Positions 24,537-35,724 are shown, numbered from the stretch's first letter. The stretch is DNA of 64,000 bases from [Zimmermannella] faecalis ATCC 13722 (GCF_000381765.1 NZ_KB907083.1:1-64000); one strand, 5' to 3'. Notes: generated from the sequence alone by a model not told the origin. Numbers and translations: made by a program.

Positions 24537-25130
24537 CTAGCGGGGCAGGCGCTCCGAAAGCGCGTCAAGGATGCCCGCGGCAACCTCGTCGGGGGTGCCC
24601 ATACCGTCGACCTGTACGACGGCGCCACGCTCGGCGTAGACGTCGAGCACGGGAGCGGTCTCGCTCGCGTAGACGTCCTGGCGGTGACGAATCACCTCTT
24701 CGGTGTCGTCAACGCGGCCCTGCTCCTGCGCGCGGTTGAGCAGACGCGCAACCACCGCATCCGTGTCGACCACGAGCTGTACGACGGCGGCGATCTCGGC
24801 GCCTTGCTCGTCGAGCAGCGAGGTGAGGAAGTCGACCTGGCCGAGCGTGCGCGGGTAGCCGTCGAGCAGGAAGCCGTTTGCGGCGTCGGGCTGCGCGAGG
24901 CGGTCCTGAATCAGCTCGTTCGTGAGCGAGTCGGGCACCAGCTGACCCTGCGCCGTGATCTCCTGCACGCGCTTGCCGAGCTCGGTGCCGTTCTTGATGT
25001 TCTCGCGGAAGATGTCGCCGGTCGAGATGGCGGGAACACCGTACGCGGCGGCCAGGCCGGTGGCCTGCGTGCCCTTGCCGGCACCGGGAGGGCCGACAAT
25101 CAGCAGTCGAGCGGGAGTGGTCTCGGTCAT
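24537..25130 (-). CDS. adk: Adenylate kinase
   Basis: Catalyses AMP + ATP to 2 ADP in the cytosol. The 197 residues include the P-loop [11 protein letters not shown], the AMP-site stretch [20 protein letters not shown] and [13 protein letters not shown]. The LID is the short actinobacterial type without zinc cysteines. The ATG overlaps the secY stop (ATGA), the conserved secY-adk coupling. What follows is not map-infA but the FemAB-like cluster. Confidence 0.97.
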   Translation of the reverse strand: MTETTPARLLIVGPPGAGKGTQATGLAAAYGVPAISTGDIFRENIKNGTELGKRVQEITAQGQLVPDSLTNELIQDRLAQPDAANGFLLDGYPRTLGQVDFLTSLLDEQGAEIAAVVQLVVDTDAVVARLLNRAQEQGRVDDTEEVIRHRQDVYASETAPVLDVYAERGAVVQVDGMGTPDEVAAGILDALSERLPR

Positions 25131-26491
25131 CGCAAAAGTCCTTCGTAGTTGCGTTGCTGGAGCTGCGCGTCGATTTGCTTGACGGTCTCAAGACCGACAC
25201 CCACGAGGATGAGGATCGACGCACCGCCGAACGGGAAGTTCTGGTTCGCTCCGACGGTGGCGAGTGCGATCAACGGCAGCAGGGCGATAATACCGAGATA
25301 GATCGAGCCGGGGAACGTGATGCGGTTGAGCACGTGGCTCAGGTAGTCGGCCGTCGGCTGGCCCGCGCGGATGCCCGGCACGAAGCCGCCCTGGCGGCGC
25401 ATGTTCTCGGCCACCTCGTCGGGGTTGAAGGCGATGTAGACGTAGAAGTACGCGAAACCGATCGTGAGCAGGAAGTACGCGAGCATGTACGGCCACGAGT
25501 CGCCCGACACGAAGTTGTTCTGCAGCCACACGACCCACTCGGGCGGCGTCGTACCGTCGGAGGGCGTATTGAACTGCGCGATGAGCATCGGCAGCATGAG
25601 CAGCGACGAGGCGAAGATCACGGGGATCACGCCGGCCTGGTTAACCTTGATCGGAATGTAGGTCGACTGCCCGCCGTAGGTGCGGCGGCCAACCATGCGG
25701 CGCGCGTACTGCACGGGGATGCGGCGCTGCGACTGCTCAACGAACACGACGGCCACGAGCACGAGGAACGCGAGCAGCAGCACGACGACGAAGGTGATGC
25801 CGCCGCCGGTGCCGCTGATGAGCGACCACATGGCCTGCGGGAACGAGGCGCAGATCGAGGTGAAGATGAGCAGCGACATACCGTTGCCGATGCCGCGCTC
25901 GGTGATGAGCTCACCGAACCACATGATGGCGGCCGTACCGGCCGTCATGGCCGTGACCATGATGATCATGCGAAGGATGTTCGTCGTGACGTCGAAGCCG
26001 GTTGTCTCGGTCACGAGGTCGAGTACGTTCGAACAGGCAGCGTTCGAGTTCGCGCCGAAGAGTCCACCCGTACGCGCCACCGTGAGCAGCGTCGTCGCCT
26101 GCAGCACTGCGAGGGCGACCGTCAGGTAGCGGGTGTACTGCGTGAGCTTCGTCTGCCCCGACTGCCCCTCCTTGTGGAGGGCTTCAAAGTGGGGGACGAC
26201 AACGCGCAGGAGCTGCACGATGATCGACGCGGTGATGTACGGCATGATGCCGAGCGCGAAGATCGACAGCTGCATGAGGGCACCGCCGGAGAACAGGTTG
26301 AGCATCGAGAAGAGGCTCGCCTGCCCGTCGGCAGCGTTGACGCCGTCCACACACATCTGCACGTTGACGTAGTTGACGTGCGGAGCGGGAATGGTGGTAC
26401 CCAGACGGTAAAGGGCGACCATGCCGAGTGTGAACAGGATCTTGCGTCGAAGATCCGGTGTCCGGAACACCCGTGAGATGGCACTGAACAC
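25127..26491 (-). CDS. secY: Preprotein translocase subunit SecY
   Basis: The central channel of the Sec translocon in the cytoplasmic membrane; 454 residues with ten membrane helices. Landmarks are the N-terminus [33 protein letters not shown] (given here only as the start-deciding stretch, interrupted by family variation), [15 protein letters not shown] and [17 protein letters not shown] 26491 gives the usual N-terminus; the frame stays open to 26635, but that extension crosses the rplO-secY hairpin and is not SecY-like. A weak AGG site precedes the start. Confidence 0.95.
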   Translation of the reverse strand: MFSAISRVFRTPDLRRKILFTLGMVALYRLGTTIPAPHVNYVNVQMCVDGVNAADGQASLFSMLNLFSGGALMQLSIFALGIMPYITASIIVQLLRVVVPHFEALHKEGQSGQTKLTQYTRYLTVALAVLQATTLLTVARTGGLFGANSNAACSNVLDLVTETTGFDVTTNILRMIIMVTAMTAGTAAIMWFGELITERGIGNGMSLLIFTSICASFPQAMWSLISGTGGGITFVVVLLLAFLVLVAVVFVEQSQRRIPVQYARRMVGRRTYGGQSTYIPIKVNQAGVIPVIFASSLLMLPMLIAQFNTPSDGTTPPEWVVWLQNNFVSGDSWPYMLAYFLLTIGFAYFYVYIAFNPDEVAENMRRQGGFVPGIRAGQPTADYLSHVLNRITFPGSIYLGIIALLPLIALATVGANQNFPFGGASILILVGVGLETVKQIDAQLQQRNYEGLLR

Positions 26492-26528
26492 GCGGGATGC
26501 CTGCTTTCCTAAATGTGGACAGACGAGA

Positions 26529-26555
26529 AACGGGGCCGGTAAAACCGGCCCCGTT
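26529..26555 (-). terminator. Hairpin between rplO and secY (attenuator or partial terminator)
   Basis: AACGGGGCCGG (26529-26539) and CCGGCCCCGTT (26545-26555) form an 11-bp perfect stem with a 5-nt loop, extended by CGAGA/CTCG past a one-base bulge. It lies 9 bp after the rplO stop and 38 bp before the secY start. Downstream of it on the minus strand is TTCTCGTCTG, a weak T-run. It could lower secY-adk expression relative to the ribosomal proteins. Confidence 0.7.
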
Positions 26556-26564
26556 CTCGGGAAC

Positions 26565-27035
26565 TTACTTGATGGAGCCGCCTGCGTCGACGATCTTCTG
26601 CTCTGCTGAGCTCGAGACCTTGTCGACAGCAACATTCAGCTTAACGGTAACTTCGCCCGTGCCGAGTACCTTGACGAGCTCGTTCTTGCGAACGAGGCCC
26701 TTCTTGACGAGGTCCTCGACGGTGACGTCGCCGCCCTGAGGGTAGGCCTGCTCGAGCTGGAACAGGTTCACAACCTGGTACTCCTTGCGGAACGGGTTCT
26801 TGAACCCGCGCAGCTTCGGGGTACGCATGTGCTGCGGCATCTGGCCACCCTCGAACCCGAGACGCACGGTCGTGCGCGCCTTCGAGCCCTTGGTACCGCG
26901 ACCAGCGGTCTTGCCCTTCGAAGCCTCACCGCGACCCTTGCGGATGCGCGACTTCTTGGCACCGGGAGCCGGACGGAGGTCGTGCAGCTTGAGCTTGCCT
27001 TCCTCGGGCCCGGTGGAGTTCTCGTTGTTCGTCAT
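26565..27035 (-). CDS. rplO: 50S ribosomal protein L15
   Basis: A 156-residue L15 with the basic glycine-rich N-terminal extension ([21 protein letters not shown]) and the family core [17 protein letters not shown]. It binds 23S rRNA during late large-subunit assembly. Its ATG overlaps the L30 stop. The last gene before the intraoperonic hairpin. Confidence 0.97.
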   Translation of the reverse strand: MTNNENSTGPEEGKLKLHDLRPAPGAKKSRIRKGRGEASKGKTAGRGTKGSKARTTVRLGFEGGQMPQHMRTPKLRGFKNPFRKEYQVVNLFQLEQAYPQGGDVTVEDLVKKGLVRKNELVKVLGTGEVTVKLNVAVDKVSSSAEQKIVDAGGSIK

Positions 27036-27223
27036 TATTCGTTGATCTCCTCAACCTTGACCAGGTGAGCGACCGCACGCACATAGCCACGCAGCTGCTG
27101 GCTGTCCTCGCGAACAACCGAGTCGCCGATGCGCTTCAGGCCGAGCGAGCGCAGGGTGTCGCGCTGGTTCTGCTTTTCGCTGATGACCGACTTGATCTGA
27201 GTCACCTTGACGGAAGTAGCCAT
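27035..27223 (-). CDS. rpmD: 50S ribosomal protein L30
   Basis: A 62-residue protein with the L30 core [31 protein letters not shown]. The true start is ATG 27223, overlapping the S5 stop; the same frame continues upstream only as a shadow of rpsE. Position between rpsE and rplO is the standard spc order. Confidence 0.96.
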   Translation of the reverse strand: MATSVKVTQIKSVISEKQNQRDTLRSLGLKRIGDSVVREDSQQLRGYVRAVAHLVKVEEINE

Positions 27224-27951
27224 TAGGCACCAACCTTTGCAGCCTTGGCGGCCTCGTCGGCGGCGCGTGCCTGGTCGCGCAGGATGCGCTCCGGCACGAC
27301 GTGCTCGATGTCGAGGCCACGACGGGCGGCGACAGCGCGCGGCTCTTCGAGCAACTTGAGCGCCTCGACCGTCGCGTGGACGATGTTGATCGTGTTCGAC
27401 GAACCGAGCGACTTGCTCAGCACGTCGTGGATGCCTGCACACTCGAGCACGGCGCGAACCGGGCCACCGGCGATAACACCGGTACCCTGCGCGGCCGGGC
27501 GGAGCAGCACGACGCCGGCGCCGGCCTCACCCTGCACGGGGTGCGGGATCGTCTTGAGCACGCGGGGAACGCGGAAGAAGTTCTTCTTCGCTTCCTCGAC
27601 GCCCTTCGAGATCGCGAGGGGAACCTCGCGAGCCTTGCCGTAGCCGACGCCAACCAGGCCGTTACCGTCGCCAACGACGACGAGCGCGGTGAAGCTGAAG
27701 CGGCGGCCACCCTTGACGACCTTCGACACGCGGTTGATGGTCACGACGCGCTCGAGGAACTCGTTGGTCTTCTCGTCGTCGCGGCCACGGCCACGGCCAC
27801 CACGGCCGCCTTCGCGCTGCTGGCGGTCGCGGTTGTTGCCGCGACGGCCCTCACGACCGGCCTCGCGAGTGTTCGTCTCGCTCGATGCGGCGGTCTCGAC
27901 GGGGGTGTCGTTGATGTTCTCGGGAACGTTGGTCTCGTTGATTTCGCTCAC
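27223..27951 (-). CDS. rpsE: 30S ribosomal protein S5 with long RG-rich N-terminal tail
   Basis: S5 acts in decoding fidelity and 30S assembly. The core starts near residue 63 ([19 protein letters not shown]) and includes [21 protein letters not shown]. In front is a disordered tail of about 60 residues, first acidic/polar and then Arg/Gly-rich ([20 protein letters not shown]). The total of 242 residues is well above the 166 of E. coli S5. GTG 27951 overlaps the L18 stop as GTGA. Confidence 0.96.
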   Translation of the reverse strand: MSEINETNVPENINDTPVETAASSETNTREAGREGRRGNNRDRQQREGGRGGRGRGRDDEKTNEFLERVVTINRVSKVVKGGRRFSFTALVVVGDGNGLVGVGYGKAREVPLAISKGVEEAKKNFFRVPRVLKTIPHPVQGEAGAGVVLLRPAAQGTGVIAGGPVRAVLECAGIHDVLSKSLGSSNTINIVHATVEALKLLEEPRAVAARRGLDIEHVVPERILRDQARAADEAAKAAKVGA

Positions 27952-28307
27952 AGGTTCAGCCCTGCCTCTCGTGCTCCATCGGCAATCGCGGCAACACGGC
28001 CGGCGTACTTGTTTCCACCGCGGTCGAACACAGCAGTGTCAACACCGGCTTCCTTGGCGCGCTCGGCGAGGAGTTCGCCAACGCGACGAGCCTTTGCGGT
28101 CTTGTCGCCCTCGAAGCTGCGAAGTTCGGCTTCCATGGTCGACGCCGACGCGAGCGTGTGGCCCTTGGTGTCGTCGATGAGCTGCACGAACACGTGGCGA
28201 GCGGAACGGGTGACGTTCAGGCGCGGGCGTGCGCCCGTACCCTCGATCTTCTTGCGCAGCCGGGCGTGGCGACGGCCACGGGCTGCCTGCTTGCTCTGCT
28301 GAGCCAT
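27948..28307 (-). CDS. rplR: 50S ribosomal protein L18
   Basis: 119 residues; binds 5S rRNA with L5. Typical features are the basic N-terminus [34 protein letters not shown] and the end [14 protein letters not shown]. Two bases separate it from rplF. Confidence 0.96.
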   Translation of the reverse strand: MAQQSKQAARGRRHARLRKKIEGTGARPRLNVTRSARHVFVQLIDDTKGHTLASASTMEAELRSFEGDKTAKARRVGELLAERAKEAGVDTAVFDRGGNKYAGRVAAIADGAREAGLNL

Positions 28308-28309
28308 GC

Positions 28310-28846
28310 TTACTTACCAGCCTTTCCGGCCTTGCGGCGTACCTGCTCGCCCGCGTAGCGGATGCCCTTGCCCTTGTAAGGCTCCGGCGGACGAATCTTG
28401 CGGATGTTCGCAGCGGTCTCACCGACGAGCTGCTTGTCGATGCCCTGGATCGAGATCTTGTTCTGACCCTCGACCTTGAAGGTGATGCCTTCGGGGGCGG
28501 GAACGTTGACGGGGTGCGAGAAGCCGAGTGCGAACTCCAGGTCGGAGCCCTTCGCCATCACGCGGTAACCGGTACCGACGACCTCGAGGTCCTTCGTGTA
28601 GCCGGTGGTCACGCCAATGATGTTGTTCGAGATGAGCGTGCGGGTGAGGCCGTGCAGGGCACGCGACTCGCGCTCGTCGTCGGGGCGGGTGACGAGCACC
28701 TGGCCCTCTTCGACCTTCACCTCGATGGGGCTCGCGACGGTGAGGCTGAGCTCACCCTTCGGGCCCTTGACGGTCACGTCGGCACCGTTGAGGTTTACCT
28801 CGACGCCGGCGGGAATTTCAATGGGAAGACGTCCAATACGCGACAT
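28310..28846 (-). CDS. rplF: 50S ribosomal protein L6
   Basis: 178 residues with two L6 repeats. [17 protein letters not shown] opens the protein and [16 protein letters not shown] near the C-terminus is the L6 signature. It lies near the factor-binding site of the 50S subunit. Normal length and order. Confidence 0.97.
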   Translation of the reverse strand: MSRIGRLPIEIPAGVEVNLNGADVTVKGPKGELSLTVASPIEVKVEEGQVLVTRPDDERESRALHGLTRTLISNNIIGVTTGYTKDLEVVGTGYRVMAKGSDLEFALGFSHPVNVPAPEGITFKVEGQNKISIQGIDKQLVGETAANIRKIRPPEPYKGKGIRYAGEQVRRKAGKAGK

Positions 28847-28852
28847 TCTGGA

Positions 28853-29251
28853 TCACCACACGTAGGCGAGGACTTCCCCACCCACGCCCTTCTGCTCGGC
28901 CTCACGGTCAGTCAGCATGCCGGAGGAAGTGGACAGGATCGCGATGCCGAGGCCGCCAAGAACGGTGGGCAGCTCGGTCGACTTCGCGTAGACGCGGAGG
29001 CCCGGCTTCGAGACGCGCTTGATGCCCGAGAGAGCGGGGCGGCGGTCCTGGCCGAACTTGAGCGAGACGCTGAGCGTCTCGCCGACGCGGGCGCTCTCGA
29101 CGCTCCAGTCGGCGATGTAGCCTTCGCGCTTGAGGATGTCAGCGATGTTCTTCTTGAGCTTCGAGCCCGGCATCGACACGGTGTCGTGGTGGGCGTTGCT
29201 CGCGTTGCGCAGACGCGTGAGCATATCTGCGACGGGGTCGGTCATAGTCAT
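28853..29251 (-). CDS. rpsH: 30S ribosomal protein S8
   Basis: 132 residues from ATG 29251, the usual S8 length; upstream in-frame codons to 29293 are not conserved S8 sequence. [17 protein letters not shown] is the classic N-terminus, and [22 protein letters not shown] the C-terminal signature. AAAGGAAA precedes the start. Directly upstream, where a type-Z S14 gene is often found, there is only a short gap with a strong hairpin. Confidence 0.97.
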   Translation of the reverse strand: MTMTDPVADMLTRLRNASNAHHDTVSMPGSKLKKNIADILKREGYIADWSVESARVGETLSVSLKFGQDRRPALSGIKRVSKPGLRVYAKSTELPTVLGGLGIAILSTSSGMLTDREAEQKGVGGEVLAYVW

Positions 29252-29314
29252 GACGCGATATTTCCTTTCGCCTGGTTTCGACGCGCCGTACACGGCACGC
29301 CGACCTTTGGTGAT

Positions 29315-29338
29315 GCCCGCCGGGGGTTCCCGGCGGGC
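29315..29338 (-). terminator. Perfect 10-bp hairpin in the rplE-rpsH gap
   Basis: GCCCGCCGGG (29315-29324) and CCCGGCGGGC (29329-29338) pair perfectly around a 4-nt loop. It sits 20 bp after the rplE stop and 63 bp before the rpsH start. No U-tract follows, so it is more likely an RNA-stability or attenuation element than a full terminator. Confidence 0.65.
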
Positions 29339-29357
29339 AATGGGCCAAACGTAGAGT

Positions 29358-29939
29358 CTACTTCAGGCCCGCGGTGAAGGGGAAGCCGAGTGCGCGAAGC
29401 AGTGCGCGACCGCTCTCGTCATCCTTCGCCGTGGTGACCACGGTGATGTCCATACCGCGGGTGCGGTCGATCTTGTCCGGGTCGATCTCGTGGAACATGA
29501 CCTGCTCCGTGAGACCAAAGGTGTAGTTGCCGTTTCCGTCGAACTGCTTGTCCGAGAGGCCGCGGAAGTCGCGGATACGGGGCAGTGCGAGCGAGAGCAG
29601 GCGGTCGAGGAACTCCCACATGCGGTCGCCGCGAAGCGTGACGTGGGTTCCGATGGGCTGGCCCTCGCGAAGCTTGAACTGCGCGATCGACTTGCGTGCG
29701 CGGGTCACCTTCGGCTTCTGACCGGTGATCAGGGTGAGGTCGGCAATCGCGCCCTCGATGACCTTGCCATCGCGGGCGGCTTCACCGACACCCATGTTCA
29801 CGACGATCTTCTCGAGACCGGGGATCTGGTGGACGTTCTCGACGCCGAGCTCCTCCTGGAGCTTGGCCTTGAGTTCGCCTCGGTACTTGACCTTGAGTCG
29901 GGGCTGGATTTTGCCAGCCACCGTGGCAGTGTCAGTCAT
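29358..29939 (-). CDS. rplE: 50S ribosomal protein L5
   Basis: 193 residues; binds 5S rRNA and contacts P-site tRNA. Signatures are [16 protein letters not shown], the [16 protein letters not shown] region and [19 protein letters not shown] slightly extended N-terminus ([20 protein letters not shown]) is normal for Actinobacteria. It ends before the hairpin-containing gap. Confidence 0.97.
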   Translation of the reverse strand: MTDTATVAGKIQPRLKVKYRGELKAKLQEELGVENVHQIPGLEKIVVNMGVGEAARDGKVIEGAIADLTLITGQKPKVTRARKSIAQFKLREGQPIGTHVTLRGDRMWEFLDRLLSLALPRIRDFRGLSDKQFDGNGNYTFGLTEQVMFHEIDPDKIDRTRGMDITVVTTAKDDESGRALLRALGFPFTAGLK

Positions 29940-29942
29940 CTG

Positions 29943-30344
29943 CTACTCGCTGTCCTTCTTTGCTGCGGCCTTCTTCGTGGTCTTCTTCTCGGTCGCGGCA
30001 GCAGCGCTGTCGCGACGCGAGGGCTTGAACTCACGGGTCTTGACCGTCGTGGTAACGCCACCCTCGGTGACCTCTTCGACCTTGAAGCCCACGCGAGCGG
30101 GCTTGCCGGTGTCGGGGTTGACGAGTGCAACGTTCGAAACGTGGATGGGGGCCTCGATGGTCTCGATGCCGCCGGTCTTCGTGCCGCGCTGGGTCTGGCC
30201 CACGCGGGTGTGCTTCGTGGCGTAGTTCACGCCCTCAACAATCACGCGACCTTCTGCGACGAGCACCTCGAGCACCTTGCCCTGCTTGCCCTTGTCGCCA
30301 CCGCTGATGACCTCGACGAGGTCGCCCTTGCGAATCTTCGCCAT
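29943..30344 (-). CDS. rplX: 50S ribosomal protein L24 with Lys-rich C-terminal tail
   Basis: The KOW motif is at the N-terminus ([22 protein letters not shown]). The core ends near residue 105, followed by a tail of about 25 residues ([20 protein letters not shown]) that is absent from E. coli L24. The total is 133 residues. L24 initiates 50S assembly. Confidence 0.96.
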   Translation of the reverse strand: MAKIRKGDLVEVISGGDKGKQGKVLEVLVAEGRVIVEGVNYATKHTRVGQTQRGTKTGGIETIEAPIHVSNVALVNPDTGKPARVGFKVEEVTEGGVTTTVKTREFKPSRRDSAAAATEKKTTKKAAAKKDSE

Positions 30345-30347
30345 GAG

Positions 30348-30716
30348 TTAGAGCACCTCCGGAGCGAGCGAAATGATCTTCATGAACCGCTTGTCGCGCA
30401 GCTCGCGGCCGATGGGGCCGAAGATGCGCGTACCGCGCGGCTCACCGTCGTTCTTGAGAATCACGGCAGCGTTCTCGTCGAACTTGATGTACGAACCGTC
30501 AACGCGACGGGTGGGCTTCTTCGTGCGAACGACGACCGCCTTGACGACGTCGCCCTTCTTCACGTTTCCACCGGGGATCGCGTCCTTGACGGTCGCGACG
30601 ATGACGTCACCGAGGCCGGCGTAGCGGCGGCCCGAGCCACCCAGTACGCGGATGGTGAGGAGCTCCTTGGCGCCGGTGTTATCGGCGACGCGGAGGCGGG
30701 ATTCCTGCTGAATCAT
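30348..30716 (-). CDS. rplN: 50S ribosomal protein L14
   Basis: 122 residues, the universal L14 length. It starts [20 protein letters not shown] and contains RVGFF-type basic loops ([22 protein letters not shown]) and [14 protein letters not shown]. Normal order between rpsQ and rplX. Confidence 0.97.
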   Translation of the reverse strand: MIQQESRLRVADNTGAKELLTIRVLGGSGRRYAGLGDVIVATVKDAIPGGNVKKGDVVKAVVVRTKKPTRRVDGSYIKFDENAAVILKNDGEPRGTRIFGPIGRELRDKRFMKIISLAPEVL

Positions 30717-30758
30717 GTGTCAGTCTCCTTGGCTGTGTCCAGGCGCAGTAGGCGAGGC

Positions 30759-31067
30759 CTACTTCGCCTTCTCGAGGATCTCGACCAGCCGCCAGCGCTT
30801 CGAGGCGCTGAGGGGACGGGTCTCGGCGATGAGCACGAGGTCGCCGATACCGGCGGCGTTCTGCTCGTCGTGCGCCTTGATCTTGGTGGAGCGGCGGAGC
30901 ACCTTGCCGTAGAGGGGGTGCTTCACGCGGTCCTCGACCAGCACGGTGATGGTCTTTTCCATCTTGTCGCTGGTGACGTAGCCGCGGCGCGTCTTGCGGT
31001 AGTTGCGGTGCTGCGCGGCAGCCTCGTTGACCTCTGCCGCCGACTCATTCGTGGTGGTCTCAGCCAT
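30759..31067 (-). CDS. rpsQ: 30S ribosomal protein S17
   Basis: 102 residues. The OB-fold core follows a short acidic N-terminal extension and shows [25 protein letters not shown] and the [20 protein letters not shown] signature. Its ATG overlaps the L29 stop. The 42-bp gap to rplN carries a weak 5-bp inverted repeat only. Confidence 0.96.
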   Translation of the reverse strand: MAETTTNESAAEVNEAAAQHRNYRKTRRGYVTSDKMEKTITVLVEDRVKHPLYGKVLRRSTKIKAHDEQNAAGIGDLVLIAETRPLSASKRWRLVEILEKAK

Positions 31068-31366
31068 TAGTTGGTCTCCTCGTTCTCGGCCTTGTCAGCC
31101 TTCTTCGCGCGAGTCTTCTTCGCGGGCTTCTCAGCCGGAGCGGGAGTCGCACGAATTCCGAGCTCGCGCTCACGGATCACCGTGTAGATACGAGCGATGT
31201 CGCGCTTGACGGCGCGGATGCGGCCGCGCTCTTCGCCCTGGCCAGTCGCGGCCTGGAAGCGCAGGTTGAACAGCTCTTCCTTGGCCTTCTTCAGCTCGTC
31301 AGCAAGACGGCCGTTCTCCATGGTGTCGAGCTCGGTGATGGCGAGCTCCTTCGATCCAATCGCCAT
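31067..31366 (-). CDS. rpmC: 50S ribosomal protein L29 with Lys-rich C-terminal tail
   Basis: The L29 coiled hairpin occupies residues 1-70 ([22 protein letters not shown] and [18 protein letters not shown]). A low-complexity tail of about 29 residues follows ([19 protein letters not shown]). The total of 99 residues compares with 63 in E. coli. L29 lies at the polypeptide exit. Confidence 0.96.
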   Translation of the reverse strand: MAIGSKELAITELDTMENGRLADELKKAKEELFNLRFQAATGQGEERGRIRAVKRDIARIYTVIRERELGIRATPAPAEKPAKKTRAKKADKAENEETN

Positions 31367-31368
31367 GT

Positions 31369-31785
31369 CTACTCGCCTTCCTCACGGGTAACGATGCGTG
31401 CCTTGAGCGGCAGCTTGTGGATAGCGCGCATGAGTGCTTCGCGGGCAAGGGCCTCGTCGACGCCGCCGACCTCAAAGAGGACTCGGCCGGGCTTGACGTT
31501 GGCGACCCACCACTCGGGCGAACCCTTACCGGAACCCATGCGGACTTCGGCGGGCTTCTTCGTGAGCGGACGGTCGGGGTAGATGTTGATCCACACCTTG
31601 CCGCCACGCTTGATGTGGCGGGTCATCGCGATACGGGCGGCCTCGATCTGGCGGTTCGTGACGTATGCAGGCGTGAGTGCCTGGATGCCGTACTCACCGA
31701 AGGTGACCTTGGTGCCACCGGTTGCCTGGCCCGAACGGCCGGGGTGGTGCTGCTTACGGTACTTAACTCGTCGTGGGATCAGCAT
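31369..31785 (-). CDS. rplP: 50S ribosomal protein L16
   Basis: 138 residues. [19 protein letters not shown] opens the protein, and [20 protein letters not shown] is the L16 signature. It organises the A site of the peptidyl transferase centre. Three bases separate it from rpsC. Confidence 0.97.
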   Translation of the reverse strand: MLIPRRVKYRKQHHPGRSGQATGGTKVTFGEYGIQALTPAYVTNRQIEAARIAMTRHIKRGGKVWINIYPDRPLTKKPAEVRMGSGKGSPEWWVANVKPGRVLFEVGGVDEALAREALMRAIHKLPLKARIVTREEGE

Positions 31786-31788
31786 GGG

Positions 31789-32541
31789 TTACGCCTCCGC
31801 TCCTGCGGCAACCTGCTCGTTGTTCCGGCGGTTGCGACGCGGACGGTCGCCACGGTTGTCACGCGACGACTTCTGGTTGGCCTGCTCGCGGGCAAGCTCC
31901 TTGTTGGTCAGGTCACCCTTGTAGATCCACACCTTGACACCGATGCGACCGTAGGTGGTCTTGGCCTCGTAGAAGCCGTAGTCGATGTTGGCGCGGAGGG
32001 TGTGCAGGGGCACGCGGCCCTCGCGGTAGAACTCCGAGCGGCTCATCTCGGCGCCGCCGAGACGGCCCGACACCTGGATACGAATACCCTTGGCGCCGGC
32101 GCGCTGGGCGCTCTGCAGGCCCTTGCGCATCGCGCGGCGGAACGCCACGCGCGCAGCGAGCTGCTCGGCGATGCCCTGAGCGACGAGCTGTGCTTCCTGG
32201 TCGGGGTTCTTCACCTCGAGGATGTTCAGCTGGATCTGCTTTCCGGTGAGCTTCTCGAGCTCGCCACGGATGCGCTCCGCTTCGGCGCCACGGCGACCGA
32301 TCACGATGCCCGGGCGGGCGGTGTGAATGTCGACGCGAACGCGGTCGCGGGTGCGCTCGATCGCGATGTACGCGATGCCGGCGCGGTCGAGCGACTCGGT
32401 GAGGTGCGTCCGGATGCGGATGTCCTCGTTCACGTAGTCGGCGTACCGCTGGCCGGGCTTGGTCGAATCGGCGTACCAGCGCGAACGGTGGTCAGTGGTG
32501 ACCCCGAGGCGGAAGCCGTACGGATTGATCTTCTGGCCCAT
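31789..32541 (-). CDS. rpsC: 30S ribosomal protein S3
   Basis: 250 residues. [20 protein letters not shown] opens the protein, followed by a KH domain ([20 protein letters not shown], with the GxxG-type IGRRG loop) and the C-terminal S3 domain ([20 protein letters not shown]). The basic tail is Arg/Asn-rich. It overlaps the L22 stop by one base. Confidence 0.97.
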   Translation of the reverse strand: MGQKINPYGFRLGVTTDHRSRWYADSTKPGQRYADYVNEDIRIRTHLTESLDRAGIAYIAIERTRDRVRVDIHTARPGIVIGRRGAEAERIRGELEKLTGKQIQLNILEVKNPDQEAQLVAQGIAEQLAARVAFRRAMRKGLQSAQRAGAKGIRIQVSGRLGGAEMSRSEFYREGRVPLHTLRANIDYGFYEAKTTYGRIGVKVWIYKGDLTNKELAREQANQKSSRDNRGDRPRRNRRNNEQVAAGAEA

Positions 32542-32918
32542 TACTTCGCCGCCTTCTGCTCTTCGGTCTCGGGTGTCGAGACAATGACCGTGATGTGGCT
32601 GGTGCGCTTGTTGATGCGACCGGCGCGGCCCTGGGCGCGCGGACGGAAGCGCTTGAGGGTGACACCCTCATCGACGAACGCGGTGCTGACGTACAGGTCA
32701 CGCTCGTCAAGGAACTCGTTCGAGTTGTCGGCCTTGACGCGGGCGTTGGCGATGGCCGAGGCCACAACCTTGTACACCGGCTCCGATGCACCCTGCGGTG
32801 CGAACTTCAGAATGGCAAGCGCCTCGAGCGCCTGCTTACCGCGGATCAGGTTGACGACGCGGCGAGCCTTCTGAGGGGTAACGCGGATGTGTCGCGCGCG
32901 GGCGATCGACTCCACCAT
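32541..32918 (-). CDS. rplV: 50S ribosomal protein L22
   Basis: 125 residues from ATG 32918, which follows AAGGAGGAAATT; the in-frame codons to 32933 contain that ribosome site and are excluded. [20 protein letters not shown] and the tip loop [18 protein letters not shown] are typical. L22 lines the exit tunnel, where macrolide-resistance changes can occur; the loop looks ordinary. Confidence 0.96.
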   Translation of the reverse strand: MVESIARARHIRVTPQKARRVVNLIRGKQALEALAILKFAPQGASEPVYKVVASAIANARVKADNSNEFLDERDLYVSTAFVDEGVTLKRFRPRAQGRAGRINKRTSHITVIVSTPETEEQKAAK

Positions 32919-32941
32919 AATTTCCTCCTTCACGCCCCCGC

Positions 32942-33223
32942 TTAGCGGCGGCGACCCTTCTTGTCGTCCTTCACGTGACCGCGGAAGGTACGGGTCGGTG
33001 CGAACTCACCGAGCTTGTGGCCAACCATCGTCTCGGTCACGAAGACCGGGATGTGCTTGCGACCGTCGTGCACCGCGATGGTGTGACCGAGCATGTCGGG
33101 CACAATCATCGACCGGCGCGACCAGGTCTTGATGACATTCTTCGAACCGGCTTCGTTCTGCTTCAGCACCTTCTGCAGCAGGTGCTCGTCGACGAAGGGG
33201 CCCTTCTTAAGACTGCGAGGCAT
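32942..33223 (-). CDS. rpsS: 30S ribosomal protein S19
   Basis: 93 residues with [16 protein letters not shown] and [20 protein letters not shown]. It sits in the 30S head and contacts tRNA. Standard place between rplB and rplV. Confidence 0.97.
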   Translation of the reverse strand: MPRSLKKGPFVDEHLLQKVLKQNEAGSKNVIKTWSRRSMIVPDMLGHTIAVHDGRKHIPVFVTETMVGHKLGEFAPTRTFRGHVKDDKKGRRR

Positions 33224-33238
33224 CTTCTTGAACTCCTA

Positions 33239-34078
<840 letters not shown>

Positions 34079-34096
34079 TTTTACTCAGTCCTCCGG

Positions 34097-34396
34097 TTAG
34101 CCGACGTTCGAGAAGATGTCGATAGTGCCGGACTTCAGGGTCACGATGGCGCGCTTGGTGTCCTTGCGCTTGCCGGTGCCGAAGCGAGTCCGGCGAGTCT
34201 TGCCCTGACGGTTAAGGGTGTTGATGCGGTCGACCTTGACGTCGAAGATGCGCTCGATCGCGATCTTGATCTCGGTCTTGGTCGCCTCGGGGGCCACCTC
34301 GAAGGTGTACTTGCCCTGGTCGATCAGGCCGTAGCTCTTCTCGGACACAACCGGGCGGATGATGACATCGCGCGGGTCCTTGTAGATGTCGCTCAT
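34097..34396 (-). CDS. rplW: 50S ribosomal protein L23
   Basis: 99 residues with [23 protein letters not shown]-type N-terminus and the tunnel-exit loop [19 protein letters not shown]. It binds trigger factor and SRP at the exit. Two bases separate it from rplD. Confidence 0.96.
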   Translation of the reverse strand: MSDIYKDPRDVIIRPVVSEKSYGLIDQGKYTFEVAPEATKTEIKIAIERIFDVKVDRINTLNRQGKTRRTRFGTGKRKDTKRAIVTLKSGTIDIFSNVG

Positions 34397-34398
34397 GC

Positions 34399-35058
34399 CT
34401 AGTTCTCCTTGCTCGTCTTCACGGCGCCCTGCTTGGCATCCACGAAGGCGTCGAACGCGTTCTTGAGGAACACCACGTCGTCGGCGTTGAGCACGTCGTA
34501 GGCGTTCAGCTGGTCGGCCGAAAGCACGTGTGCGTCGGCGATGTTGCGCACCGAGCGGCGGGTGAGCTGGTCGTCGGTGTCGATCACGACGAGGACCTTG
34601 CGGCCTTCAACAGCGGTGCGGTACGCGGCAATCGCGGCCTTGGTCGAGGGAGCCTCGCCGGTCACGAGTTCGGTGAACACGTGAATGTGGCCGCCGCGGG
34701 CGCGGTCCGAAAGCGACTGCAGCAGGGCTGCGGCCACCATCTTCTTGGGGGTGCGCTGCGAGTAGTCGCGGGGCGTCGGGCCGTGGACGATGCCACCGCC
34801 GCGGTGCTGCGGCATGCGGATCGAACCCTGACGGGCGTTACCCGTGCCCTTCTGCTTGAACGGCTTGCGGCCGGCGCCGGAGCGCTCGCCGCGGTTCTTG
34901 GTCTTGTGCGTGCCCTGGCGCGCCGCGGCCTGCTGGGCCACGACAACCTGGTGCACGAGCGGGACGTTGAGCTCGACGTTGAAGAGCTCCGCGGGGAGCT
35001 CGACCGTGCCCGACTTCTTGCCGGTTGCGTCGAGGACGTCAATCGTGTTGGCAGCCAT
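34399..35058 (-). CDS. rplD: 50S ribosomal protein L4
   Basis: 219 residues. [20 protein letters not shown] and [19 protein letters not shown] form the tunnel loop. In E. coli free L4 represses the S10 operon through its leader; whether that holds here is unknown, although a leader of about 300 nt is present. Confidence 0.96.
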   Translation of the reverse strand: MAANTIDVLDATGKKSGTVELPAELFNVELNVPLVHQVVVAQQAAARQGTHKTKNRGERSGAGRKPFKQKGTGNARQGSIRMPQHRGGGIVHGPTPRDYSQRTPKKMVAAALLQSLSDRARGGHIHVFTELVTGEAPSTKAAIAAYRTAVEGRKVLVVIDTDDQLTRRSVRNIADAHVLSADQLNAYDVLNADDVVFLKNAFDAFVDAKQGAVKTSKEN

Positions 35059-35062
35059 GTGG

Positions 35063-35716
35063 CTAGGCCCCCTTCACTGCGTTGCGGACAAAAACGAGTC
35101 GGCCCTTGGCGCCGGGAACGGCACCCTTGACCAGCAGCAGACCGCGCTCCACGTCGATGCCGTGGAGGGTGAGGTTCTGCACGGTCACGCGGTCGTGACC
35201 CATGCGGCCAGCCATGCGCGTGCCCTTGAAGACACGGCTCGGGGTGGCCGAAGCACCGATCGAACCGGGCTTGCGGTGGTTCTTGTGCGCACCGTGCGAG
35301 GCGCCGACACCCTTGAAGTTGTGGCGCTTCATGGTGCCCGCGAAGCCCTTACCCTTCGAGGTGCCGACGACGTCGACGAGCTGGCCAGCTTCGAACAGCT
35401 CGACGTTCAGCTCCTGGCCGACCTCGTACTCGGCGGCGTCAGCGGTGCGGATTTCAGTCACGTGGCGACGCGGCGTCACGCCAGCGGCCTTGAAGTGACC
35501 GGCGAGCGGCTGCGAAACCTTGCGGAGCTCGATGGCGCCGGCGGCGATCTGGATCGCGTCGTAGCCGTTCTTCTCCTGCGTCATGATCTGCGTCACGACG
35601 TTCGGGCTCACCTGGATGACGGTGAGGGGGACGAGACGGTTCTCGGCGTCCCACTGCTGGGTCATGCCCAGCTTGGTGCCGAGCAGCCCCTTGTAGGTCT
35701 TAGTAGCGGTAGACAT
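35063..35716 (-). CDS. rplC: 50S ribosomal protein L3
   Basis: 217 residues. [14 protein letters not shown] opens the protein, with the central loop [19 protein letters not shown], the [21 protein letters not shown] signature and a [11 protein letters not shown]-terminus. It is involved in peptidyl transferase centre assembly. Confidence 0.97.
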   Translation of the reverse strand: MSTATKTYKGLLGTKLGMTQQWDAENRLVPLTVIQVSPNVVTQIMTQEKNGYDAIQIAAGAIELRKVSQPLAGHFKAAGVTPRRHVTEIRTADAAEYEVGQELNVELFEAGQLVDVVGTSKGKGFAGTMKRHNFKGVGASHGAHKNHRKPGSIGASATPSRVFKGTRMAGRMGHDRVTVQNLTLHGIDVERGLLLVKGAVPGAKGRLVFVRNAVKGA

Positions 35717-35724
35717 GAATCCCT

